From assembly GCF_027945075.1 (NCBI RefSeq), contig NZ_CP116034.1, positions 3,534,001 through 3,598,000 of the forward strand: a stretch of 64,000 bases of DNA, written 5' to 3'. Positions within the stretch are counted from its first letter, which is position 1. Every line of letters begins with the position of its first letter. Shown here piece by piece: positions 8,509-16,921 of the stretch. The position numbers and the translations under genes were made by a program. The stretch comes from Chryseobacterium sp. CY350 (GTDB lineage Bacteria > Bacteroidota > Bacteroidia > Flavobacteriales > Weeksellaceae). The notes below the pieces were generated by a model. That model did not search any database. It worked only from the letters and a program-made list of their open reading frames with translations, and was not told where the DNA came from.

Positions 8509-11500
8509 ATGGCAAAGTTAGAGAATAATAACGAAAATGAGCATAAAAAATCAGTAGCTGAAAACTTAGGAAATCAGGTACAAAAGACGGTTGATAACGT
8601 TCAGGAGAGTATGAAAGAAGCTTCTGAGCTTGCTTCTGATGCCATAAAACACCCAATTGATACCGCTCAGGAATTCGGTAAACAGGCGGCGAAAGATGTA
8701 ACGAGCTACTCATGGTGGGCAAAACTTCTGCTTATCCTTTTTTGGGGTGTTCTTTCAATTGTGGTTCTCGCTTTTATTGCCATTAACCTTCCTGTTACCA
8801 AAAGATGGGCTGCAGATCAGGCTTTACAAATTGTAAATCGTGATTTTAAAGCAAAAATGTCTACCGAAAGTGTAGAAGTTGATTTTTTTGGCGATGTTAC
8901 AATCAAAGGCTTACGGATAAAAGACTACAAAGATGTTGACTTTATTAAAGCAAGAGAATTTAAAGCTAATTCTGACTGGTTTTCTTTGGCCACCAATATC
9001 GGAAAAAACAATTCTTTAAGTTTTAATGGTTTAAGGCTCATTGATGCAGATATTAAAGTCATTACTTATAAAGGCGACAGTATTTCAAATTTTATTCGCT
9101 TCACGCAGCTTTTTGATAGCGGCAAAAAAAAGGATTCCACGAAACCTCCATTTCAGTTAAATTCAAGATTAGAAATTCTTGATTCTAAGGTTTCTATTGT
9201 TAATCAAAATTCTCCGGGAGAACCTGGGAAATGGCTTACTGCCACCAATGTCAATCTTATTGCTCCAAGATTGAAAGTAAATGGTGTCAACATCAACGCT
9301 ACCATTAATAATTTTACTTTCACAACAAAACGATGGGGGAAAGCACATTTTGTAGATACTTTTTCGACAGATTTTTCCATGACACAAGATTTTCTTTTGT
9401 TAAAGGATTTGACCTTCAATACAGATCATTCGCTTCTTCAGGGAGATATAAAATTTAATTTAAATAAAGGTTCTTGGGCAGATTTTACCAATAAAGTAAA
9501 ATGGGATATGAATCTCAAATTGGGAAGTCAGCTTAGCGGATATGATATTTCTTATTTTGTGACCAATTGGGACAATTATGTTCCTTTTAATATCAGCGGA
9601 AAAATGGCTGGTCCGCTGAATAAATTTAAGCTGGATAATTTCCTGATTAGAAATCCGTCGGTAAATATTGCCACCCAGAAAATGAATATTACCAATTTGC
9701 TGAAAGGTAATTTTTTAATTGAAACCAAAAATCTTTCCGCAGATTTTACGTACAAAGATCTGAAAGCCATGATGCCAAGTTTCATTTCTAAGAAAATGAA
9801 AAACTTCGCTGATGATTTCGGAAAATTAAAATATAATGGAGACGTAAAAGTGACACCCAAACAAGTTTACGTTTCTTCAGGAAATTTGATGACAGGAATC
9901 GGGCAGGCAAAAATCACCAATTTCTCACTAACAGATTTCAGTACAACGATGCCTAAATATAAAGGTTATGCAGAAGTTCGTGATTTGAATACATCGGTCA
10001 TTACAAAAAGTAAAACCGTGGGTTTAATTTCTGGGAAATTCAATATTGACGGGCAGAGTTTTGATGTCAATACAATGAAAATCAGAACAAGATCCCAGAT
10101 TTCGAGTATTGATATCATGAATAAAGAAATCAATAATCTTAATCTTGACGGTCTGCTGGATCACCGAAAATACAATGGTTTGATCAATGTGAATGACGAA
10201 CAGGCAAAAGCAACTGTAAAAGGTCTGATTGATTTCAGTACAAAAAGAATTTCCGCCAATGTAGATGCAAATGTAGAGTATCTAAATATGAATTATTTTA
10301 CTGGTAAAGCCGGTAATCAGATCGTGAGCGGACAGGTTAACGGAAAAATGTCGATGACCGATCTGAATGATTTGAATCTTGATGTGGAAGCCAATAATAT
10401 CAATTTTGCTACTGCTACCCAACGTTATCAGATTCCGAATGCTACAGTTAAAACTTTTATAGAAGGTGGAAATCGTGTAATTGATGTAAATGCTCCAGGC
10501 GCTGTGAGCGGAAAAATTTCGGGGAGATACAATCTCGCTGATTTGGCAGGAATGGTAGAAAACGGTTTAGGTAAAATTCTAGTGGGACCGCCGCCGAGAA
10601 AACTGTATCGAGGGCAGACTTTTAATATGAATTTTGATGTTCAGCAGGGTCTGGTAAGCTATTTTATGCCAGATCTGAAACTTCCACAAGGTGCTGTAGT
10701 AGAGGGAGAATATGACGGAAATAGTAATAATTTAATTTTAAATCTTGATGCTTCTTCCCTCAAATATGTGATGACCAAAAAAGAGGAAATCACAGATGCA
10801 GATATGGCTTTGGCAAACGCAAATCCTGATTATAAAATCAATCAGAGAGATGTTATTACCAGAGACAGCGCATTGGTTGATAGTGTGATGGTGAGAATTA
10901 ATACCGCAAATCTTGACCAGCAGCTTTATGCAAAGATCAAAAGAGTAGAGTACAATAAAAATATTCTGAAAGACATTCTGCTGACCGGAAAAAATGAAAA
11001 TAATACAACGTTGCGGATTGCCACAAGTTTCAAACACGGAAGTCCGGAAGACGAGATTGATGACAATCTTAAAAATTATGCAATCAATTTTAATCAGTCT
11101 ACAAACCCGGAAGGAGATTATATTTTCAGATTTGAACCTACAGAAGTCAGCTTTAATAATGTAAAATGGGCAATTGATACAAGTCCGGAGCTTGATCATT
11201 ATATAAGTTACCGAAAAAAAACACAGGATTTTGAGATCAGAAACCTTAAAATCTATTCAGATAAAAGTTCACTTTTAATAAATGAATCTACATTTAAATC
11301 AGCCAAAGATTTTTACGTTGACGCAGAAGTGCAGGATTTTGCCATTGAGAAACTTCTGGAGATGCAAGCCGGAGGAAATCCCATGGATATCAAAGGTTTA
11401 GCAAATGGTAATGTGAAAATTAAGATGGATAAAAGCACGCTGCAACCACTTGTGGATCTTACAGTTGACGATATCATGATGAACGGAAATGACATGGGAG

Positions 11501-13296
11501 ATCTTACGATTTCTGCTGTTAACGGTTTTTCATTAAATGTGTACGATGTGGATGTAAAGGTGACTTCTGCAGGTGTGATAGGAAATAATAACCTTCATTT
11601 GACGGGAACTGTAAATAATAATACGCCGTCACCCACAATTGATCTTACAGCAGAACTTCGTGAATTTAATATAGCATTTACCCAACAGTTTGTACAGACT
11701 GTTTTTGGAAATTTAAGAGGAAAAGCAACTGGAGATTTGAAGATCAACGGAACCCTGAAAAATTTAGATTATAGTGGAGATATTGGATTAAAAGAATTTG
11801 GATTAAAACTTTTGTTTACCGGCGTAGATTATTCTTTTGATGACACCGTGATTCCGCTTTCTAAAGGTCTTGCAATCATGAATAATATTGGCGTGCACGA
11901 CGGAAGAACCAATTCAAAAGGAACGATATCCGGAGCCATACAGTTTGAGACTTTATCATCAATGGGAGTCAACCTCGTGATGAGAGCAGATAACCTGCTG
12001 ATGCTTAATACCACACAAAAAGAATATGATCTTTTTTGGGGTAGAGTTTATGGACAGGGAGATCTGTACGTTGACGGGCCTGTTTCTGCATTAAATCTAT
12101 CGACCCCGAATATGAAAGCTTTGAATGGAAGTACTTTTACTTTCAACTCTAGCTCTACATCAAATGTTGAAGAATTTAAGATGTTGAGATTCCTGAAAGA
12201 AGGCAAAGATGGCCTTGTAACTTTAGAAGACAAGAAAAAAACCGGAGCCAATATGAATATTGACTTCAGCCTGGATGTTGACAAAGGAACTACAGTAAAT
12301 GTTCTGGTAGGTGACGACGTGGGAAATATTACTGTAAAAGGAATTGCTGATGACCTGAGATTTCAAATGGGAAGACAGGGGAATATTGCCATGAATGGTT
12401 CTTATATGGTAGACAGCGGAACTTTTGTGTCTAAAGCCATCCTTAACAGAACTTTTCAGATTCAGAAGAACAGCAGTATAAGATGGGATGGTAATGCGAT
12501 GAAGCCAATGCTTGATATCACAGCCAACTATGTGAGAATGGTTTCTAATGCAGGCGAATATCTGAACATGGGACAGTTACAGCCGATCAGCATACTTTTG
12601 CAGGCAAATATAACGAATACTTTAAATGATCCTAAAATAGCACTTAATGTTACCGCTTTAGATGTTTCCAGTCAGGTTAAAGAGACGTTGGCAACCAAAA
12701 TCAATCAGACGGAAGGTGAAAACGTATTACAGTTCGGATCTATTTTGTTACTAAACAGTTTTAATGTTTCAAACACCGGAAATCTGAATTTTGATGCAGC
12801 CGGTGTTGCAGAATCTTCAGGGTATAATATGTTGCTTAAACAATTGGGATCTGTTCTTAATACGATGAGTAATGAGTTTCAGATTGACCTGAATTATGTA
12901 CGTGGAGATCAATATTCAAATACCGGAGACCGGGCAAATGCCGGAGTTAGTTTTGCGCTTTCTCCAAGAATTACCGTAAAGACCGGTCTGGGAATACCTT
13001 TGAATAAAACTGAAGGTGCAGATGCAAATTATCTATCCGGTGAGGGATCTATTGAGTATGATATTTCTAAAAAAAATGATGGTACATTACTTCTGAGAGG
13101 TTATTCGAAACCAACAAACATCGGAATGGGTGTGGGAACTGTGGGGACAAACGGATCTGCAAATCAAGCGTATGGCGGCGGTATTGTATGGAGCAAAAGC
13201 TTCAATTCTTTCTTCAAAAAGAAGAAAAAAGATAAAAAGTCGGTGCCTGATAATACTGAAATAAAAACAGATTCCGTAAAATCAGAGGTTAAATAA
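8509..13296 (+). CDS. TamB-like translocation/assembly protein (DUF490)
   Basis: Very large AsmA/TamB-type protein thought to bridge inner and outer membranes and to help lipid transfer or outer-membrane protein assembly. 1595 aa from the ATG at 8509; an upstream in-frame extension would overlap tsaD. Seen: a helical, charged cytoplasmic N-terminus (1-65) that looks YtxH/apolipoprotein-like, one transmembrane helix at about 71-93, then more than 1400 residues of beta-strand repeats, with the C-terminal DUF490-like region (GQGDLYVDGPVSALNLSTP, then DISSQV-type sequence) at about 1180-1560. It ends in a lysine-rich tail. It stands alone, without an adjacent TamA/BamA, as is usual in Bacteroidota. 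Confidence 0.9.
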   Translation: MAKLENNNENEHKKSVAENLGNQVQKTVDNVQESMKEASELASDAIKHPIDTAQEFGKQAAKDVTSYSWWAKLLLILFWGVLSIVVLAFIAINLPVTKRWAADQALQIVNRDFKAKMSTESVEVDFFGDVTIKGLRIKDYKDVDFIKAREFKANSDWFSLATNIGKNNSLSFNGLRLIDADIKVITYKGDSISNFIRFTQLFDSGKKKDSTKPPFQLNSRLEILDSKVSIVNQNSPGEPGKWLTATNVNLIAPRLKVNGVNINATINNFTFTTKRWGKAHFVDTFSTDFSMTQDFLLLKDLTFNTDHSLLQGDIKFNLNKGSWADFTNKVKWDMNLKLGSQLSGYDISYFVTNWDNYVPFNISGKMAGPLNKFKLDNFLIRNPSVNIATQKMNITNLLKGNFLIETKNLSADFTYKDLKAMMPSFISKKMKNFADDFGKLKYNGDVKVTPKQVYVSSGNLMTGIGQAKITNFSLTDFSTTMPKYKGYAEVRDLNTSVITKSKTVGLISGKFNIDGQSFDVNTMKIRTRSQISSIDIMNKEINNLNLDGLLDHRKYNGLINVNDEQAKATVKGLIDFSTKRISANVDANVEYLNMNYFTGKAGNQIVSGQVNGKMSMTDLNDLNLDVEANNINFATATQRYQIPNATVKTFIEGGNRVIDVNAPGAVSGKISGRYNLADLAGMVENGLGKILVGPPPRKLYRGQTFNMNFDVQQGLVSYFMPDLKLPQGAVVEGEYDGNSNNLILNLDASSLKYVMTKKEEITDADMALANANPDYKINQRDVITRDSALVDSVMVRINTANLDQQLYAKIKRVEYNKNILKDILLTGKNENNTTLRIATSFKHGSPEDEIDDNLKNYAINFNQSTNPEGDYIFRFEPTEVSFNNVKWAIDTSPELDHYISYRKKTQDFEIRNLKIYSDKSSLLINESTFKSAKDFYVDAEVQDFAIEKLLEMQAGGNPMDIKGLANGNVKIKMDKSTLQPLVDLTVDDIMMNGNDMGDLTISAVNGFSLNVYDVDVKVTSAGVIGNNNLHLTGTVNNNTPSPTIDLTAELREFNIAFTQQFVQTVFGNLRGKATGDLKINGTLKNLDYSGDIGLKEFGLKLLFTGVDYSFDDTVIPLSKGLAIMNNIGVHDGRTNSKGTISGAIQFETLSSMGVNLVMRADNLLMLNTTQKEYDLFWGRVYGQGDLYVDGPVSALNLSTPNMKALNGSTFTFNSSSTSNVEEFKMLRFLKEGKDGLVTLEDKKKTGANMNIDFSLDVDKGTTVNVLVGDDVGNITVKGIADDLRFQMGRQGNIAMNGSYMVDSGTFVSKAILNRTFQIQKNSSIRWDGNAMKPMLDITANYVRMVSNAGEYLNMGQLQPISILLQANITNTLNDPKIALNVTALDVSSQVKETLATKINQTEGENVLQFGSILLLNSFNVSNTGNLNFDAAGVAESSGYNMLLKQLGSVLNTMSNEFQIDLNYVRGDQYSNTGDRANAGVSFALSPRITVKTGLGIPLNKTEGADANYLSGEGSIEYDISKKNDGTLLLRGYSKPTNIGMGVGTVGTNGSANQAYGGGIVWSKSFNSFFKKKKKDKKSVPDNTEIKTDSVKSEVK

Positions 13297-13378
13297 AATG
13301 AATCTTTGAATGATTTTTGTCATCCGTGTTAATTATTGTTAATGTTTGATATATTTTTCCTAGTTAATTTATTTTTCT

Positions 13379-13386
13379 TAATTTTG
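13379..13386 (+). promoter_or_regulatory. -7 box of the Lrp/AsnC gene
   Basis: TAATTTTG matches the Bacteroidota TAnnTTTG box and lies 44 bp before the ATG; no well-placed -33 TTG is seen. Confidence 0.55.
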
Positions 13387-13430
13387 TAAAAAATTTATCG
13401 ATTTTTTAGGAAAAATATAATTTCACTAAT

Positions 13431-13901
13431 ATGAACTATCAACTGGACGAAATAGACAAGAAAATTCTTGATTTCTTAGTAGAAAACACAAGAATGCCTT
13501 TTACAGAAATTGCTAAGCAGATGGATGTATCTGCAGGTACAATACACGTAAGGGTGAAGAAAATGGAAGATGCAGGTATTATTTTAGGATCATCTCTTAA
13601 TTTAGATTATGGTAAATTAGATTACCATTTCACGGCTTTTATCGGAATTCTTTTAACAAAATCAAACCGCACTCAGGAGGTTTTGAAAGAATTGGGAACC
13701 ATTCCAAACGTAGTAGAAGCAAGCGTTATCTCAGGAAAATATAATATTTTCTGCAAGGTAAAAGCTAAAAATACTGAAGACGCAAAGAAAATTATTTATC
13801 AGATCGACGACATCCAGGATGTGATGAGAACTGAAAGTATGATCTCTATGGAAGAGTTTTTGAGCGATAAAAACAGATTGATCAACGCGATCTCGATTTA
13901 A
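13431..13901 (+). CDS. Lrp/AsnC family transcriptional regulator
   Basis: A feast/famine regulator of 156 aa. The N-terminal winged helix-turn-helix spans about residues 5-50 (LDEIDKKILDFLVENTRMPF and IAKQMDVSAGTIHVRVKKME), followed by the RAM/AsnC ligand domain (about 65-145) with VVEASVISGKYNIFCKVKA. It probably responds to an amino acid; which one cannot be read from the sequence. A very strong 14-bp terminator hairpin follows at 13927, so it is monocistronic. Confidence 0.93.
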   Translation: MNYQLDEIDKKILDFLVENTRMPFTEIAKQMDVSAGTIHVRVKKMEDAGIILGSSLNLDYGKLDYHFTAFIGILLTKSNRTQEVLKELGTIPNVVEASVISGKYNIFCKVKAKNTEDAKKIIYQIDDIQDVMRTESMISMEEFLSDKNRLINAISI

Positions 13902-13926
13902 TCAAATTTTAGACGATATAAATACC

Positions 13927-13964
13927 AAAGAACTTATGAAGTAATTCATAAGTTCTTTATTTTT
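13927..13964 (+). terminator. strong terminator after the Lrp/AsnC gene
   Basis: A perfect 14-bp stem (13927-13940 with 13945-13958), GTAA loop, followed by attttt. Its T-run overlaps the -7 box of the next gene. Confidence 0.85.
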
Positions 13965-13965
13965 G
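13958..13965 (+). promoter_or_regulatory. -7 box directly before a start codon
   Basis: TATTTTTG followed by four bases and then ATG (13970). With a start site about four to five bases after the box, the mRNA would be leaderless. Confidence 0.5.
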
Positions 13966-13969
13966 TACT

Positions 13970-14359
13970 ATGGAAAAGGAATATAAAGAATACAGTTATT
14001 TTGATGAAGATCCGAAAAAAGGACTGGGTTTTATTTTAGCTTTAGCTGCTCTGATGCTTTTTACATTGATGGGAGTAGGCTTAGATTTTGATGAATACTT
14101 ACAGCACGAAACTCTCAATATTCCATTCGGGTATTTCTATTTTATTTTTTCTGTAGATATTCTAATGATCGCAGGAATTGTATTGATGTATTTCTGTAGA
14201 AAAATTGGTATCTTTCTTTTTCCTGCGATGTTAATTTTGCATTTTTTCATGCATAACTATTACCTGTCGACTTTCTTATATTCTGATGTGACCAATCTTT
14301 TCCTTTTTACAGGATTTGGAATGTTGGCGATTATTCCTAAATGGAAGTTTTTTAGATAA
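13970..14359 (+). CDS. small four-helix membrane protein
   Basis: A 129-aa protein, unrecognised. The N-terminal 20 residues are polar and acidic (EKEYKEYSYFDEDPKKG); then four hydrophobic helices at about 22-38, 50-72, 77-95 and 103-123 suggest an inner-membrane protein. The start codon is chosen because a TATTTTTG box ends four bases before it, which would give a leaderless transcript. It lies between two transcription stops and converges with the RiPP cluster, so neighbours give no hint of function. Confidence 0.7.
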   Translation: MEKEYKEYSYFDEDPKKGLGFILALAALMLFTLMGVGLDFDEYLQHETLNIPFGYFYFIFSVDILMIAGIVLMYFCRKIGIFLFPAMLILHFFMHNYYLSTFLYSDVTNLFLFTGFGMLAIIPKWKFFR

Positions 14360-14405
14360 ATATATAATAATAGAGTGTTATAATTTATGCTTATTCTTTT
14401 GTTAA

Positions 14406-15488
14406 CTAAGTTAATCCATAATGTCGAATAGGCTTTTGATTAAATGGATTAGTACTCCATTCTTCCCATTCTCCAGTATAAGGATTGTAACCACATTTTA
14501 AAGGCTTAGAAATGTCTAACCCTTTTGTGTTAGTTTTTGTTTGCTCTGTATAAGCTCTGCAATCGGTGCAGATATAACGGAATTCACAGTCCTTACATAT
14601 CTCTATACGATCTTTAGTAAGATTCCAATATTTTTTAAATTCAGGATTATCGAGGGCATTTTCTAATTTTATATCCTGTATATTTCCAAAATTTTGGGAC
14701 ATTGAGGGACAATTTTTGATATTGCCATTTATATCTATTGATATTTTCTTGTGAAGACAAGAATTATGATTGATTGCCTCTAAGACCTTAGGAAGATTTG
14801 TATTAAAATACTTTAAGTCTATAGCTCCGCAAAATTTAAAGGTTGTAATTTTTTTTGTAGTATATATTCTATCATAAAAAATTTCATCATCCCAATTATT
14901 AATAATATTCCTATCTGCTTCAAAAAAAGTAATTTTTGTTAATTGCATTATCATATTAAGACCTTTAAGAAACTTTTGATTAATCATAATATCATGCTTG
15001 CAAACTATTTCTAATGATCTAATAGGAAAGCCTTCTAAAAATTTTGCTACTTCGTAAAATTCGGCTCGAGTGAGATTTTCATAAAATACCAATGTTAAAC
15101 TCTCACATTGTAAAAGAAACAATTGTTTAATAATAAAATTCAAATTTCCAATATTTTCTAATTTGAGTTCAATGACTGCATTGCTTATACTTGACGGGTA
15201 ATTAAAAGTTATATCTAATTTTGGAAATAAGTCATATTCATTTTCTTCACAATAAAACCCATATTCTTTCTCTTGTAAAAAATCCAAATATTCTATAATG
15301 ATCTGTTTGTTTTCCAAACCATATTTATTACAAATTTCATCAATACTTTTTTTAGAATTTAACAATTGTATTATTTCAAATAAATCATTAGGAATTGTTT
15401 CAGACAATTGCCTTTGCAAATCAGAAATTACTGATTGTGTATGACCTTTTGCTAAAATACAATTTGAAAATATTTTAAAATAATTCAT
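14406..15488 (-). CDS. grasp-with-spasm system SPASM-domain peptide maturase
   Basis: Probable modifying enzyme of a ribosomally made peptide (RiPP), 360 aa. It matches the partner of the ATP-grasp maturase in the Bacteroidota grasp-with-spasm systems. Seen: a C-terminal SPASM-type cysteine cluster, NCPSMSQNFGNI near residue 262 and CKDCEFRYICTDCRAY near 300-315, then PLKCGYNPYTGEWEEW. There is no radical-SAM CxxxCxxC in the N-terminal half, as I understand is usual for this family. Its start overlaps the stop of a 62-aa ORF by four bases (ATGA). It is the last gene of a leftward five-gene cluster. Confidence 0.85.
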   Translation of the reverse strand: MNYFKIFSNCILAKGHTQSVISDLQRQLSETIPNDLFEIIQLLNSKKSIDEICNKYGLENKQIIIEYLDFLQEKEYGFYCEENEYDLFPKLDITFNYPSSISNAVIELKLENIGNLNFIIKQLFLLQCESLTLVFYENLTRAEFYEVAKFLEGFPIRSLEIVCKHDIMINQKFLKGLNMIMQLTKITFFEADRNIINNWDDEIFYDRIYTTKKITTFKFCGAIDLKYFNTNLPKVLEAINHNSCLHKKISIDINGNIKNCPSMSQNFGNIQDIKLENALDNPEFKKYWNLTKDRIEICKDCEFRYICTDCRAYTEQTKTNTKGLDISKPLKCGYNPYTGEWEEWSTNPFNQKPIRHYGLT

Positions 15489-15673
15489 AATAAAATTGTT
15501 GGCTTATAAAAAGGTATTATATCATAATTATTAGTCTTGTGTATTTTGCTAAAAGCTACCTTTTTCGATATAATTCTTTCTTTACGTCTGTCTTTTAACA
15601 CAATATTAATGATACTTAAAGGCATTTTTTCTTTATTATCATCAATAATTTTTAAAAATTCTTTCTTCTCCAT
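15485..15673 (-). CDS. small protein within the RiPP cluster, 62 aa
   Basis: Unrecognised basic 62-aa protein (starts MEKKEFLKIIDDNKEK). It begins 32 bp inside the end of the ATP-grasp gene and ends with an ATGA overlap onto the SPASM gene, an arrangement that suggests translational coupling and a real gene rather than chance. No signal, no metal motif, no GG leader. It could be a peptide-recognition or adaptor protein for the two maturases, but nothing in the sequence proves that. Confidence 0.55.
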   Translation of the reverse strand: MEKKEFLKIIDDNKEKMPLSIINIVLKDRRKERIISKKVAFSKIHKTNNYDIIPFYKPTILL

Positions 15674-16601
15674 ATTTTAAATAATTTACAATTTCCTTTT
15701 CTAAATGATAATTACAAGGATTAGATACCATTCCAAACTGTCCAATGGGATTAACTTCTAAAAAATAATATTGCAAATTTTTAGAAACAATCATGTCAAT
15801 AGAACCACAATTAAGTTTTAATTCTTCCATCAATATCTGTAATTTTTCTTCAATGTCTTTTGGAAGTGTGTACGGAACAGTTCTATTAGGCTTTTCAAAA
15901 TTGTAATTTCGGAAATCAACAGTAGTTTTTTTGTCATTTTGAGAAAAAATTGCCATTGTCCAAAATTGTCCTGCTAAATAAAAAATCCTTAATTCATATC
16001 TTTTCTCAATATATTCTTGAAAATAAGTTGGTTGAAAAATTTTATTTTTCTTTATAATCTTTTTTGTAATCAACTTTGTATAAACAACTCCAAACTTTGT
16101 ATCATCTATATCAATAATAGAAGACCCTGAAAGGGTTTTTGTTATAAGCTTGGGTGTGTCCACCATTATTCTTTGTAATTCATTTACTGAAGTTATAATA
16201 TAGTCTTTTGGAACTAGTATTTTAATCTTCTTAGCTTTATCACTTACTATATATTTATTAACAGTTGAATTATTAAAGCTATTAATACTTTTTTTTGATA
16301 AAATCTCATAATTAAAAATTTCTGAAAGATTATCAAACTCTTTTTGTACTAGTACATTTAAAGGAACAAAATTTATTTTATCTGGTGAAAACTTCATATT
16401 GCCTCTCCTATAAAATACAGCTTTCACATCTGATAATAGTAGGGTTTCACTATCTTGCTCAATAACCAAACCGTCTTTTACCCAGTTTATATTAGCAGGA
16501 TAGAGATTATTAATCAGTTTAAATTCGATTTTTAAATATCTGAACCAATTTACTACATCACTTGTAGATGTATCTGCTTCTTCGGAAAAAATTAATATCA
16601 T
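15642..16601 (-). CDS. grasp-with-spasm system ATP-grasp peptide maturase
   Basis: ATP-grasp ligase of the graspetide/microviridin-like type, expected to join side chains of the precursor peptide by ester or amide bonds using ATP. 319 aa. Seen: an N-terminal pre-ATP-grasp part with MILIFSEEADTSTSDVV and VFYRRG, the central lid region with FQEYIEKRYELRIFY near residue 200, and the C-terminal metal/ATP site FLEVNPIGQFGMVS near 280. It follows the precursor gene by 69 bp containing a hairpin (16621-16638), and overlaps the 62-aa ORF. Confidence 0.88.
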   Translation of the reverse strand: MILIFSEEADTSTSDVVNWFRYLKIEFKLINNLYPANINWVKDGLVIEQDSETLLLSDVKAVFYRRGNMKFSPDKINFVPLNVLVQKEFDNLSEIFNYEILSKKSINSFNNSTVNKYIVSDKAKKIKILVPKDYIITSVNELQRIMVDTPKLITKTLSGSSIIDIDDTKFGVVYTKLITKKIIKKNKIFQPTYFQEYIEKRYELRIFYLAGQFWTMAIFSQNDKKTTVDFRNYNFEKPNRTVPYTLPKDIEEKLQILMEELKLNCGSIDMIVSKNLQYYFLEVNPIGQFGMVSNPCNYHLEKEIVNYLKYGEERIFKNY

Positions 16602-16607
16602 AATTGT

Positions 16608-16638
16608 AATAAAAAGAGAAGAGCATTATATAATGCTC
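16608..16638 (-). terminator. attenuator-like hairpin between precursor and maturases
   Basis: The palindrome gagcattatataatgctc (16621-16638) is followed on the minus strand by TTCTCTTTTTATT. It would stop part of the transcripts after the precursor, giving more precursor than enzyme, a common RiPP layout. Confidence 0.55.
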
Positions 16639-16670
16639 CTCAATTAAATGGTAGATAATAATGTTTATTA

Positions 16671-16894
16671 CTACTCTAAACTAAATATAGCTTTCTTCCA
16701 AACAATAATTGGTCCTGTAGATACAACATTTCGATTATCATCATAAGTTATAGTTTGTGTATCAGATCCTTGAGAACTAACGCATGTGATATTCTCTTGG
16801 GGCTGGAGAGTTCCATTACCGCCTGTAACTAGTGATTGTGAATTTTTTGAAATAACATTGCTTTCAAATTAGAGATTGATTGTAATTTTTTCAT
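16671..16894 (-). pseudogene. RiPP precursor peptide with GG leader, one-base frameshift
   Basis: Likely substrate of the two maturases. From ATG 16894 the reading begins MKKLQSISNL; after codon 10 (about 16865) one base must be restored, and then the frame runs ESNVISKNSQSLVTGG, a typical Bacteroidota GG leader, followed by a 48-residue core that ends WKKAIFSLE at TAG 16671-16673. The restored peptide has 74 aa with a single Cys and a Thr/Ser/Asp/Glu-rich core (QGSDTQTITYDD), fitting ester or amide cross-linking. Without the repair the frame stops at 22 codons. It lies 27 bp after the lipoprotein gene and before the ATP-grasp gene. Either the assembly dropped a G or the strain has lost the product. 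Confidence 0.7.
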
Positions 16895-16921
16895 AAGATA
16901 TTGTTTTGATTAATATTTAAG

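Noticed and set aside
10738..11199. 153-aa ORF antisense to tamB
   Set aside because: Shadow of the tamB reading frame; composition and lack of start signals give no support.
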